A stretch of DNA of 64,000 nt from assembly GCA_047967505.1 (NCBI GenBank), contig CM106538.1; one strand, 5' to 3'. Position 1 is the stretch's first letter; the number at the start of each line of letters is the position of its first letter. The translations under genes were made by a program, and so were the position numbers. The notes under the pieces were generated by a model. That model saw only the letters and a list, made by a program, of their open reading frames with translations. It was not told where the DNA came from and ran no database searches. The DNA comes from Dipteris shenzhenensis. Taxonomy: Eukaryota > Polypodiophyta > Polypodiopsida > Gleicheniales. Positions 1 through 10,283 of the stretch are shown piece after piece.

Positions 1-270
1 GGCGACCTGGGCTAGACACTGCCAAGAGGCCTGCGCGGCCGAGGCAGCAGGGCGCAGGGCCAAGGGGCCTGTGCGACCGAGGCAGCAGGACACAGGGCGA
101 CCTGATCTGGGCACTGCCAAGGGGCCTCCGCGGCCAAGGCAGCAAGGGAGCGAAGTGCTGCCAAGGGGCCTGCACAGCCAAGGTAGCTAGGGAGCGAAGT
201 GCAAGGGGGCTGGGTGATGGCGACAGGCGGTGGCAGGCAGCTGCAGACGGGGAGCTCCTCCAACTGTGTA
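1..270. repeat. GC-rich imperfect tandem repeat
   Basis: About four imperfect units of roughly 40-55 bp share the core GCCAAGGGGCCTG...GCAGC with variable spacers. Base composition is far richer in GC than the LINE that follows. It ends just before the first recognisable LINE ORF2 sequence. I cannot tell whether it belongs to the LINE A locus or is an independent minisatellite cut by the window edge. No gene is supported here. Confidence 0.6.
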
Positions 271-287
271 CGTGCTTTTTCCATTGT

Positions 288-3200
288 ATGCTTTACATTA
301 AATGTTCAGGGGATGTTCGACAGTAGGAAATGGAAATCTGTGTGGCTGTATATTAATCGATTTCAGCCTGATATAGTGGCATTACAAGAATACAATCAAC
401 ATGTCTATGTAGGAAAGACAGGTCATTACTGCGGCTATGATATCTTTTATGCTGGGGAGCACTCTTTCTCAGGTGTAGTCATTTTGCTTAAGCATGAGCT
501 TCAGCCAGTTATTGCTTTAAATGACAATCAAGGCAGATGGATTATTCTTCAATGCATCATTCAAGGCGAGGTGTTTGAATTTGCTTCTCTATATGCACCT
601 CAATCTTCTCGGGATAGAAGTGCAATTTGGGATGCCATGCAACGATATCCATGGAGACATCATGCCTTCATATGTGGGGATTTCAATAATGCTCCACAAC
701 AGCGTGACAATACATAAGGAAATACTCATATGTTAATCTCTGAAAGGCATGCATGGTCTCAATTAATGATTCATCTTGATTTGGTTGACCTTTGGAAGGA
801 ATTGCAGCCTTTTTCACCTGGATACATTTTTCAACATAATGCCCTTTCTTCTTATCAGGCACGTTTGGATCACTGGTATAGTGTAGCTCCGCAACAAAAT
901 GATGATTTTACATGCAAAATGTGGGTTGACTATGCCTTTTTGCATTCAGATCATGCACCGTTATGGTTAAGGCTATCTTTTCATGATATGCCAGATGATA
1001 GACTGCCTCAAAGGCGACATCTAATTGTGAACAATAGCTATTTGCAACATGTTGCTTTCAAGGCAATGGTTACTAAAGCATGTCAATCTCTGTCTTCTCA
1101 GAGCCACTTTGATATTGATAATGCATGGGATTCTTTTGTTTCCAAAATGCAAGTTGTAATTAGAGGTTATGGCAAGTCTTACATGAAGACTTTGAGGGAA
1201 ACTGTTACTCAGGCTAAATTGACTTGTCAAGACCTCACTGAACTCAATCACTTTCGTCCTTTGTCTTTGCATGAGCAAACAACACTATGCCAACCTAAGC
1301 ATTGTCGCCAAATCAATGATCATAGGACTTGCTAAATGGGAGACCAGAGCAAGACAAAGAGCTTTCAAAGATAAAGACTGCTCTTCCAAATAATTTTTTA
1401 AAAGCTTGCATCAGAAGAGATTAAAAACAAACATTTGCAGGGTGCTTATGCCTGATGGTTCATGGACTACATCACGGTCATAGTTTGCTTCTGTCTGTGT
1501 ACATCATTTCTCTCAGCAATTTGGTTTTGTAGATCTTCCCTCACAGCAGGTTTTGTCTGCAAGAAATTTACTTTTACAGCATGTTTCTCCTATTATCTCC
1601 ACTACTCAAGCTTTGGAATTGGAGGAACCTTTTACTGAAAGGGAATTGTTAGATGCAATCAAATCCTGTGGTAGATGGAAATCTCCAGGATGGGAGGGTG
1701 TTACAGTTGAGTTTTTTTTAGAATCTTGGCCTCTTTTGAAGCATACTTTGCTGCATATGGTGAATTCTGCTTGGCAAAATCAGAAAATGCCAGACACATG
1801 GAAAAGGTCTTGTTAAACTCCTTCCAAAAAAGCAAATATGTGAATCTTTGGCTGATTGGAGACCTATCACGCTTATGCTAGTCATTTACAAATTTACTAC
1901 CAAAATGATTGTTGATCGGAAAAAAGGCTGTTTGCATGATGGGTTGCATCCCGCATAATATGGTTTTGTTCCTCGTAGGCATATCACAGACAACATTGCT
2001 AATGCCTATGTTGGAATAGAATATGCCAAATATATGCAGCAGGATGTTTTGCTATTGCAAGTTGATATTGCCAAAGCTTTTGATACTGTTCAGTGGGACT
2101 TTATTTCACAAACAATGCAGGCCTTGGGAAGCACAAAAATGCAACAAGTTATCAATTGACTATATCAAGATAGTAAAGCTGCCTACATACTTTCAGGGGA
2201 TATTTCTACAACTTGGACTCTTGGTTGTTCTGTTCGGCAAGGCTGTCCCCTCAGTGCTTTACTATTTGCCATAGCCACTCATCCAATGCTTCAATATATG
2301 GACCACCTTTTGGACACTGGTATGTTGCACAGATTGGAAATTCCATGCAGCCATAGCATGATCGCTCAAGCATATGCTGATGATTCTTTCTTTACCCCAA
2401 AAAATACTCAAAGCGATCTCTCATTGATCATGCAGGCTCTTTCTACATATGGCTTAGGTGCTGGTCTTCATGTGAATTTTCAGAAATCCAAGCTATTGCC
2501 GTCGCATGTCAAGACTGGCATAGTCTTTTGTGGCCTGGGGAAATTGTTCCAACTTCTCAATTGATTTGACATCTTGGCTATCCTCTAGGTTGGGGGCTCA
2601 CTCGTTCTCAACAAATTGACTAGGTGCTCACAAAGTTGAGGGCAAAACTTAAATATTGGAAGCTTGCAACTTGGCCATTACATGTGCGTTTGCGAATAAT
2701 GCAATCCATTTTGATAGCATACATACAATTCTATCTACCCCTCATCATGTTTACTAAGGCAAATCTGGTTTCCTTTATGTCTGCTATCATGCAGATTTTC
2801 TGGTGTTCAAAAAATGGCAAGAAAAGTCTCAGATTACTCTCTATGCATTGTATCTGTTCTCCAAAGATGCACGGGGGTTTGAACATACTCAATATTCAAA
2901 TGCATATACTTGATCACAGGGGGAAAATGATGTTGCAGTTTATGCAAGGGGATCAGCCTTGGGCTTTCATGATCCGCTCTCTTTTGTTGCATATTGATAC
3001 TTCTGCTTTTGGGCATTGGCAGCCTACACAGTGGGAGTTTCTATTTGGCTCTATTCAAGGCAAGATCAGAGGCTGCCCTTTTGTCTCTTGTTTGCTTCTT
3101 GACTCGAAGCATATTTTATCCCACTTGGAATGGAATGGCATGGATTCTTTGTTGGGAAATTCCTTGAGGGCTGAGAATATTTATTGGTCCAAAGTATTCC

Positions 3201-4072
3201 ACCCTCCTTTGGCTATACAAGAACCCAGGCGGATGTACTTCACGATGATGGCACTCTTTTATCTTTTTCTGGATGATGGCACTCTTTTATATTTTTCTGC
3301 GGGTGCTAGCAAGTATGGTTTGGGAGCTCATTATCGTCCTTTATGGCACAAAATTTCAGAAATGCTTCAACCTTTCTTGCCAGTACCTCGTTCGGAACTT
3401 GAGGATAGGCTTGAGGATTGGACTCTCCATTCTTCCTCTTCTTCAGCCCGTCCTTTGAAGCTCTCACATAGCACAGTGCCTTCTCTGTATAACGTGTTGT
3501 TACCTCCTCCTTGGGTTTCTGACAGAGCCAATTTTGTTTGGCATATGGATCGCCCATCAAAGTGGTGGAGAAAGCAGTTGCATCTCCTTTGGCATTATAA
3601 AGTCCCTCTTCGGCAACAGCTTTTCCTCTGGCGAGTCCTACTTGGCATTTTTCCATCTGGGCAGTTACTCGCACATAGACATATTGCCCTGGCTGTTTGC
3701 CACAAATGTCTACATTCTGCTGAATCTGTGCCTCACATTTTCTGGCACTGTCCACATACTTGTGATTTCCTCGCTCTCATTCGTCAGGGGCTTCGAGCGA
3801 GATTTCCCACTGTTACTTTTGGTAGGTTCTTCTGGTTATTTGGTTTTCATCCCACTAGACAAGGTTTTGATTTATTTTTTGTTTGGGTGCGCTACTGGGC
3901 ACTTTGGACTCTATGGATGGATAGAAATCATAGAGTCTTTGGTGATCCTACTTTTCCATCTTTCGTTTTTTTCAAACGATCTCTGCGGCAATCGTTCTAT
4001 GATTGCTTTCAGACTCATTTGATTGATCATGATGTATATATGGCTTATACTCTGAAATTTTCAGTTGAGTAG
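288..4072 (+). pseudogene. LINE A ORF2 (endonuclease-reverse transcriptase), multiply broken
   Basis: Codes for most of an L1-type ORF2: an N-terminal APE-like endonuclease with the LNVQGM, LQE and GDFN motifs, the endonuclease SDH motif, reverse transcriptase with VDIAKAFD, VRQGCPLS and YADD (2373-2384), and the C-terminal segment with a CCHC-like knuckle (CHKC...H...C). Breaks include an in-frame TAA at 715-717, a frame change near 1325, stops around 1395 and 1480, further shifts near 1810, 2130 and 2510, and TAG at 2621-2623, before a long open stretch 2624-4072. Relative to LINE B the copy has lost about 48 bp near 3230 between short CGG repeats. Next to this is a ~30-bp tandem duplication (about 3245-3300). 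Not functional. Confidence 0.88.
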
Positions 4073-4073
4073 T

Positions 4074-4097
4074 AGTTACTTTGCTTTTGGAGTAACT
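4074..4097 (+). other. Family-1 LINE 3'-terminal hairpin (copy A)
   Basis: AGTTACT (4074-4080) and AGTAACT (4091-4097) are exact reverse complements around a 10-nt loop, just downstream of the ORF2 stop and upstream of the A tail. The same structure, with changed but pairing arms, is present in copies A', B and D. A likely role is recognition of the RNA by the element's reverse transcriptase, as known for stringent-type LINEs and some plant L1s; this is inferred. Confidence 0.6.
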
Positions 4098-4157
4098 ATG
4101 AATGTAATTATTTCATAGCAATAAAATATTTCTTCTTACCAAAAAAAAAAGTGTGTG

Positions 4158-5745
4158 TTTTCAGAAGTCTAAGCTGCTCCCTTTGCATTCCAAAGACTAG
4201 CATAGTCTATTATGGCCCGGGGATATCATTCCACCCACTCAGTTTGTTCGTCATCTTGGTTACCCTTTGGGGTGGGAACTCACTTGCCGACAACAAACTG
4301 ATTGGGTTTTGGCTAAGCTTCGGAAAAAGCTTGAGTATTGGAAACTGGTAACCTGGCCTTTGCACGTCTTCGAATAGTGCAGTCCATCCTTGTTGCATAT
4401 ATTCAATTTTACTTGCCATTGATCATGTTCACTAAGGCACATCTTACATCTTTCATGTCTGTCTTTATGGAAATCTTCTAGCGATCCAAACATGGCAGAA
4501 AAAGTCTTAGGCAGCTTTCGATGCATCACATTTGTTCTCCCAAGATGCATGGTGGATTACATCACGGATATTCATGTGCATATTCTTGCCCACAGGGGGA
4601 AAATGTTGCTGCGATTTCTGCAAGGTGATCAGCCTTGGGCTCTTATGATTAGGACTTTGGTCACTCATATCAGTATTTTTGCGTTTGGTCATTGGAAACT
4701 CGATCACTGGGATTTCTTTTTTGGCTGCACTAATGGCACTTTGCCTGGCTGCCCTTTTGTCTCCTGCTTGCTTCTTGACTGGAAACATGTTCTTTTTCAT
4801 CTGGAATGGAATGGACGGCAATCTTGGCTTGGGAATTCTTTGAGAGCTGAAAGCATTCAATGGTCGAAAGTCTTTCAACCTCCCTTGGCTTTACAGGAAC
4901 CTCGACGTTCCTACTTTGTCTCGTTTAAAGGCATCACCTCAGTTGTTGATGTTATAGATGATGCTGGTACTGTGCTCCCCTTTTCTCTAGCAGCCACTAC
5001 ATATGGATTGAGCTCTCATTATCGTCCTTTGTGGCAACAAATTACTTCTATGCTTTCGCCTTTTGTTCCGATTCCTCCTTTGGAACTCCAGGACCGGCTG
5101 GAAGATTGGACTTTGACTTCTCCAGGGTCCTTTTCTCGTCCTTTGAGGCTATCTCAGATTACTGTACCTGCATTGTATAAAATCCTTTTGCCTCAACCTT
5201 GGGTTTCAGAGAGAGGTGATTCTGTTTGGCGAATGCATCACCCAGCCAAGTGGTGGAGGAAAAGATTACAACAACTTTGGACCTATAAAGTACCACTTCG
5301 ACAACAGGTTTTCTTTTGGCGAGTTCTTTTGGGAGTGTTTTCATCTGGACAGCTATTAGCTCATCGACACATTGCTCTTGCACTTTGCCACAGATGTTCT
5401 ACTTCTTCGAAGACTGTGCCTCACTTGTTTTAGCATTGTCCGTGCTCTTGTGAGATTTTTTATCTGCTTCGACAGCGCCTGCGAGCGAGATTCCCATCTG
5501 TTCCATTTGGGAACTTCTTTTGGCTATTTGGGTTTCATCCATCCAGACCGGAGTTTCATCTTTTCTTCGTTTAGGTTCGCTACTGGACACTATGGACTTT
5601 ATGGACATATAGGAATTGTAAAGTCTTTGGTGATCCTACTTTCTCTCTATTTGGCTTTTTTAGGCGTTCTCTGCAGCAATCTTTCTTTGATTGCTTGTAA
5701 ACCCGCTGCATAGATCATGAGGTCTTTTTAGCATATACTGAAATT
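4158..5745 (+). pseudogene. LINE A' ORF2 C-terminal remnant
   Basis: The best open stretch is 4492-5433, matching the post-RT C-terminal half of family-1 ORF2: conserved tryptophan-rich blocks, the KWWRKRL block and the start of the CCHC knuckle (CHRC). Frameshifts before 4492 and near 5430 and stops afterwards break it. No catalytic residues remain, so it can only be a dead 3' copy. Its identity is clear by colinear similarity to LINE B. Confidence 0.85.
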
Positions 5746-5825
5746 TTCATCGGATGTAATTGTAGCACCTTATTTTGAGGTTGCTACTCATATAATATAA
5801 TCAATCAAAGATTTCACCAAAAAAA

Positions 5826-5826
<1 letters not shown>
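4158..5826 (+). mobile_element. LINE A', family 1, strongly 5'-truncated
   Basis: Begins inside the RT region of ORF2 (the sequence coding FQKSKLLPLHS in copy B) directly after GTGTGTG, and ends with an A run at 5819-5826 followed by a TG repeat. It lacks ORF1, the endonuclease and the catalytic RT motifs. The 3' UTR has the family hairpin in diverged form (5762-5787). It is more diverged from B than copy A is. Confidence 0.85.

Positions 5827-5874
<48 letters not shown>
5827..5874. repeat. TG/AG compound microsatellite
   Basis: A (TG)n run passes directly into (AG)n. It lies between the A tail of LINE A' and a tiny LINE remnant. Related TG/GA stretches recur after each family-1 LINE tail in this window. 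Confidence 0.95.
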
Positions 5875-5875
<1 letters not shown>

Positions 5876-5904
5876 AATACTGGATTTTACCAAAAAAAAA
5901 AAAA
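5875..5904 (+). mobile_element. Minimal LINE 3'-end remnant (~30 bp)
   Basis: A short stretch with TACTGGATTTTACC followed by about 13 A residues. It closely resembles the extreme 3' end of LINE C (ACTGGATTTACT plus A run near 8395-8419). It is flanked on both sides by TG/GA microsatellite, so it is probably an extremely truncated insertion of the LINE C subfamily. Confidence 0.5.
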
Positions 5905-5961
5905 GTGTGTAAGAGAGAGAGAAGGGGTGTGTGTGTGTGAGAGAGAAGGGGTGTGTGTGTG
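5905..5961. repeat. GT/GA microsatellite with GAGAGAAGGGGTGTGT units
   Basis: Two copies of a short unit (GAGAGAAGGGG followed by TGTGTG) sit between the minimal LINE remnant and LINE C. This looks like expansion of the same TG/GA target tract. Confidence 0.9.
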
Positions 5962-8419
5962 TATTTCTTTTTGGGATGATTTGAAAGATGTTCTCTTACA
6001 AATGATCAATGTTGCCTGGCAACAAAATCAATTGCCGCACTTCTGGAAGCATGGCATCATCAAACTTGTGCCAAAAAAAAATCTTTGTGATCATATGTCA
6101 GATTGGAGGCCTATTACTTTGATGCCTGTAGTTTACAAACTCATTGCCAAAATGATTGTATATAGGCTTCAAGGCACTCTGAATGCGGGCCTTCATCCTC
6201 ATCAGTATGGATTTGTGCCGCGAAGACAAATTCATGACAATATCTCCAATGCATTGACTGCAATTGAATATGCTAAGTACTCGAATCAAGATGTGCTCAT
6301 ATTGCAGGTAGATATCTCTAAGGCATTTGATACTGTACAATGGGATTTTATCTCTCAAACCATGACAAAGCTGGGATTTGGTCCCAAGATAGCAAATGCA
6401 ATTTATTGGCTTTATTCTGGCTCTACTTCTCAGTGCATTCTCGGAAGCCATCTATCCCGGTCATGGACATTGGGTAGATCAGTCAGACAGGGCTGCCCCC
6501 TTAGTGCTCTTTTCTATGCCATTGCGACTCATCCCCTCCTGATGTATCTTGATCACCTTACAAGCACAGGACAGATGACTGGTCTTAAAATCCCTGGGGC
6601 TGCATCCTTCTTGGCGCAAGCATATGCTGATGATTCCTTTTTTATGCCACAGAACTCTCCTCGGGAAGTCCGCATGCTTATGGCCACATTATCATTGTAT
6701 GGATTAGCAGCGGGATTGCATATCAATTTTGACAAATCCAAATTGCTTCCACTGAAACAATGTGACTGGCATTCTATTCTCTGGCCTGGTCAGATAGTGC
6801 ATTCCAAAGAGATTGTCAGGCATTTGGGATATCCTATAGGATGGCATATCACCAGGAAGCAGCAGCTAAAATGGATCTTCCAACGACTTCAAAATAAATT
6901 GGACTATTGGAAAATTTATACTTGGCCACTTCATGTTAGGCTCAGAATAGTCCAGTCTATTGTAATGTCTTATGTTCAGTTCTTCTTGCCTTTATTACAT
7001 TGGTCCTCTAGAGATATCTCAGCTTTTATGTCTCAAGCGATGGAGCTGTTATGGAAGACAAATACTGCTGTGAAAGCATTGAGACTACTGAAGATGGAAA
7101 TGGTGTGCTCCCCTAAGATGCATGGAGGACTTAATGTTCTAAATATCAGATATCATGTACTTGCAAGGAAGGCGACTATGCTCAATACCTTTTTCTGTCA
7201 AAAACAGCCATGGACTTGTATGATAGCATCCATGTGTGTCAACATGAGGACAAATGCTTATGGCCATTGGACTACTGATCATTGGGAGGTTGTCATTGGG
7301 AGATTTGTAGGGAAGATTCCTAGATGCCCTTTCTCTACTGCTCTGATACTGGACTAGAAACAAGTGCTTTCTAAAGTCAAATGGACTCCTGATAATCTTT
7401 CGGGGACAAACTCAATGCGGAAAGAAAGTATTTATTGGAGTGCCATCTTTGACACTCCACTTGCTTTACAGGAACCGGTTAGGGCATATAATCTCATGAA
7501 ATTGGGAATCAGATACATCAATGACGTGGTAGATGATAATGGCCATATTTTATCTTTTCCTCAGGCCTCTGCCATTTATTCATTGGGAATGCACCACAGG
7601 TTGATATGGAAGAGAATTGCTGATCTCTTGCATCCTTTCCTTCCTATTCTCCCTGTGGCTGACATAGACAGGCTTATGGATTGGAAATTGTACCCCACTG
7701 CTACATGCTCTCGTCCCATTCCTCTGTCTGTTTTGACCTCCATCAAAGTCTACAAGCTTCTTCAGCCTGCCCCTTGGATTCATCAATATGCTAATACTCT
7801 GTGGCATATCAGGCGGCCTCTTTCATGGTGGCGGAAGAATCTCCGACTAATATGGAGGTGTAAAATGCCTTTGAAACAAAGACTCTTTCTTTGGAGATGT
7901 TTGACTGGCACATTGTCAGTGGGAATCACACTTGCTAAACGTCACATTGCTTCACCCACTTGCCTACGGTGTCATGCTCCTTCAGAGACTGTCCTTCATC
8001 TACTTTGGCAATGTCAGTCTACTCGGAACCTCCTAGGGAAAATTTCAGATCATCTTCGCCTCCGTTTCCCGAGTCACATATTTGGGAAACTTTTTTGGTT
8101 ATTTGGCAGATTTAAGACGTCTTTATCTCAATACTCACTCTTTTTCTCATGGGTGAGATATTGGGCTCTTTGGACAATTTGGGAAGAACATAATTTGGCA
8201 TATTTGGGCCGTCAGTTTCAAAAGTCATATGAATCCTTTAGAGCCTCATTGCGGCAATCTTTATATGATGCCTGCCATGAGGGTGATATACATGCATCTT
8301 GCATTGAGCTTTTCTTTTTATGCTTCTGATCTGTGGAATACTCTCCATTTTGGAGACTTTCCCTCTTGTAAAGTTTTGATATTATAAATATATAGCACTG
8401 GATTTACTAAAAAAAAAAA
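5962..8419 (+). mobile_element. LINE C, family 1 (diverged subfamily), 5'-truncated
   Basis: Starts within ORF2 between the endonuclease and RT, and ends in an A tail at 8409-8419 followed by GTGTATATAC. Similarity to A, B and D is clear in protein but much lower in DNA, so it is an older or separate subfamily. Its 3' UTR has its own short hairpin (TCTCCA/TGGAGA, 8342-8356). Confidence 0.87.
5963..8329 (+). pseudogene. LINE C ORF2 RT and C-terminal part, one internal TAG
   Basis: A single reading frame runs from the truncation point to 8329 and is broken only by TAG at 7355-7357. The aligned position is tryptophan (TGG) in the sister copies, so this fits one G-to-A change. RT motifs are intact to the eye: VDISKAFD (motif A), VRQGCPLS (motif B) and YADD at 6623-6634. 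The C-terminal knuckle reads CLRC...H...C. The upstream part that is open through the TG/GA repeat back to 5828 is an artefact of the repeat, not protein. The endonuclease and ORF1 are missing, so the copy is immobile despite the good RT. Confidence 0.87.
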
Positions 8420-8439
8420 GTGTATATACAGCCCATCAG

Positions 8440-8800
8440 TGTCCGGTGCCCTCCAGCCATCGTACGGCAGTTTTCGTACAGATCTTAGCGCCGTTTCAGC
8501 TGCTCCGTACAGGCGTGCTTCTGCTGCTGCTCTTCCGTAACCTTTCGTACAGCCCCTTGGAGTGTGTGTATAGTCCACGGTATTTCATCCAGGTGTTTGG
8601 TATTTCGTCCTTGCCAAGTACCCTTCGTAGTTTCGTCCGTACATTATACGATCTCGCCGTACGGCGTCAGTACGACCGTACGATTACGTACCTGCACTGT
8701 ATTTCCGTACAGTTAGCCTCCCCCCGTGCAGCCTGTGCATATTTCAATACAGCTTGTCGTAGTTCGTACAGCCCAGCACCTCTTGTCGTATAAGCCTTCG
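8440..8800 (+). promoter_or_regulatory. LINE B 5' UTR with dense GTAC motifs
   Basis: By eye I count about 12 GTAC tetranucleotides in ~360 bp, mostly as CCGTAC or TCGTAC, against an expectation of one or two. The homologous 5' UTR of LINE D is even denser. GTAC is the core of the plant SBP/SPL binding site (TNCGTACAA). A promoter role is inferred; the clustering itself is seen. Confidence 0.5.
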
Positions 8801-8991
8801 GGGTTTCTTTGCTTCGTTGCCTTCCCGAACAGCCCTGTTTTTTTCACCAAAATCTTACCTTTCCCTCTACTTTTCCCCTCACTAGCTATACTCTCCTCCC
8901 CCTCCCTTGTGGGCTTCCTGTGGATACTCCTGTGGTTTTCACTACCCCTTTACAGATTTTTTTATTTCCAAGCTCCCCCTCATACAAAGTT

Positions 8992-10227
8992 ATGGCAGAA
9001 TACTCATATGAAAAAACGTTTCAAAAGGAACGCTCGGCTCCCTGCAAGAAGCAAAGCCAGGTTGAGGGTCAGCATGACCCGGTGCATGACACTCTTGAGG
9101 CTCAACTCGTATATGATGTCATGCATGAAGGATTTGCAGATACGAGAAAAGAATGGAAAGACTCAGTTCCCTCAGTTGGCATCATGGTTGAGGTTGATGA
9201 AATTGTGGATCCAGTCAGAGAATATGCCAAGAATGCAGTCATATTATTTTTTCCAGGCCGGATGCCACTTGCTGCAGAGATAGGTAACTGGCTGACACGC
9301 ACATTGGCTGGCTCTTTTGTTCGTAAAGTACATTATGCAGCCAGGGGCTTTTTTGAGGTGATCATGGTGGATGAGATCCACAGACAAATGCTTCTGGAAC
9401 ACTCGCCTCTCTTTTTTGGGCAGCAAATGGTGCATGTTTTGCCATGGTCTCCCACACGGGACTTTCAAGCTTTAATCCGACACAGATGCCCGGTTTGGGT
9501 TGAAGTTGTTGACTTCCCACAATGTATGGCCTCACTTTTGCCTAAAATTGCAGCATCTTTAGGTAAAGTGGACTGCCCACCACGGCCCAATGGCAACTCC
9601 AACAGATTTTGCATTCTTTGGGATACTGATAATCCCACACCGGACTCTTATTCGGTCACGGTGAATAATGTGAACATGGGCAGTGCTTTTTATAAACTCA
9701 AATGGGGTTTATTTGCAGGGGCCTGTTTTGAATGCAAAAAGTTTGGACACATGGCTTCACAATGTCCACTGAACCTACATAAAATGCCTCATGTCACCTT
9801 GCCAGTCCACATGCCCACTAAAGATGCTCCTATTCCAGTTGCAAACAAAAACAAAAGCAGTAGACAGCATTCTGGGAGTCAGGATAAAGGCAAAGATTCA
9901 GTAGCTATCAATGCGAATCTCATTTCAAATTCACCTCCTGCTACTCAATCCTTGTCCAAAGGAAAGCAACCTTCAACTGATGGCTGGCAGAGCCCAAGAA
10001 AGGTTATTTCTGCTCGAAGAATCCCACCCCCTCGCACTTTGAATGGTGCCTCTTCTAGCGGAAACACCCCAGAGATCAATACAGGAATTGGGATTACATG
10101 GGCTGCAGTAACAGTCAGCAGAACACTCTTCCCTGAAGAAGAGGTTGCTGCTTTGCTGTCTTCTTCTCATGCGACTACTTCTTCTCAGGGGCGAGGCCTC
10201 GACCCTGAGATAGAAATGCAAGGCTGA
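8992..10227 (+). CDS. LINE B ORF1 (DUF4283-like, CCHC zinc knuckle RNA-binding protein)
   Basis: Intact 411-codon frame. The ATG at 8992 is chosen because the ORF1 of LINE D starts at the same Met-Ala-Glu-Tyr; the frame upstream to 8809 is 5' UTR. The first ~80 residues are charged. Residues ~80-240 resemble the plant DUF4283 domain, with conserved blocks such as VLPWSP and CPVWVEV. A CCHC knuckle follows at about residues 245-258 (CFECKKFGHMASQC, spacing C-2-C-4-H-4-C). The C-terminal third is Ser/Pro/Lys-rich and probably disordered. In plant L1s this protein packages the element RNA into the RNP. It ends 56 bp before ORF2, so translation of ORF2 would need reinitiation or another mechanism. 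Confidence 0.85.
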   Translation: MAEYSYEKTFQKERSAPCKKQSQVEGQHDPVHDTLEAQLVYDVMHEGFADTRKEWKDSVPSVGIMVEVDEIVDPVREYAKNAVILFFPGRMPLAAEIGNWLTRTLAGSFVRKVHYAARGFFEVIMVDEIHRQMLLEHSPLFFGQQMVHVLPWSPTRDFQALIRHRCPVWVEVVDFPQCMASLLPKIAASLGKVDCPPRPNGNSNRFCILWDTDNPTPDSYSVTVNNVNMGSAFYKLKWGLFAGACFECKKFGHMASQCPLNLHKMPHVTLPVHMPTKDAPIPVANKNKSSRQHSGSQDKGKDSVAINANLISNSPPATQSLSKGKQPSTDGWQSPRKVISARRIPPPRTLNGASSSGNTPEINTGIGITWAAVTVSRTLFPEEEVAALLSSSHATTSSQGRGLDPEIEMQG

Positions 10228-10283
10228 CCTCATGCATTTTGCTGTTGTACATAGTTGTTACATTACTATAAATATCTGTATAT

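Larger units (their letters stand above)
282..4150 (+). mobile_element. LINE A, family 1 (L1-like), 5'-truncated at the ORF2 start
   Basis: Homology to LINE B begins near 282-288, at the start of ORF2, and runs to an A-rich tail at 4141-4150. ORF1 and the 5' UTR are missing, which is the usual result of incomplete target-primed reverse transcription. The tail is followed at once by GTGTGTG and then by the next LINE copy (A'). The 3' UTR carries the family-1 terminal hairpin at 4074-4097. Confidence 0.88.

Noticed and set aside
3306-3755. Antisense open frame within LINE A (and similar ones in other LINE copies)
   Set aside because: Shadow of ORF2; no conservation as a protein independent of ORF2.
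5828-5961. N-terminal part of the long frame that continues into LINE C
   Set aside because: It is TG/GA microsatellite read as Cys/Val/Arg/Glu, plus a tiny LINE tail; not part of ORF2.
8809-8991. In-frame upstream extension of LINE B ORF1
   Set aside because: The frame is open without a shared ATG, and LINE D ORF1 begins at the Met corresponding to 8992, so this is 5' UTR.
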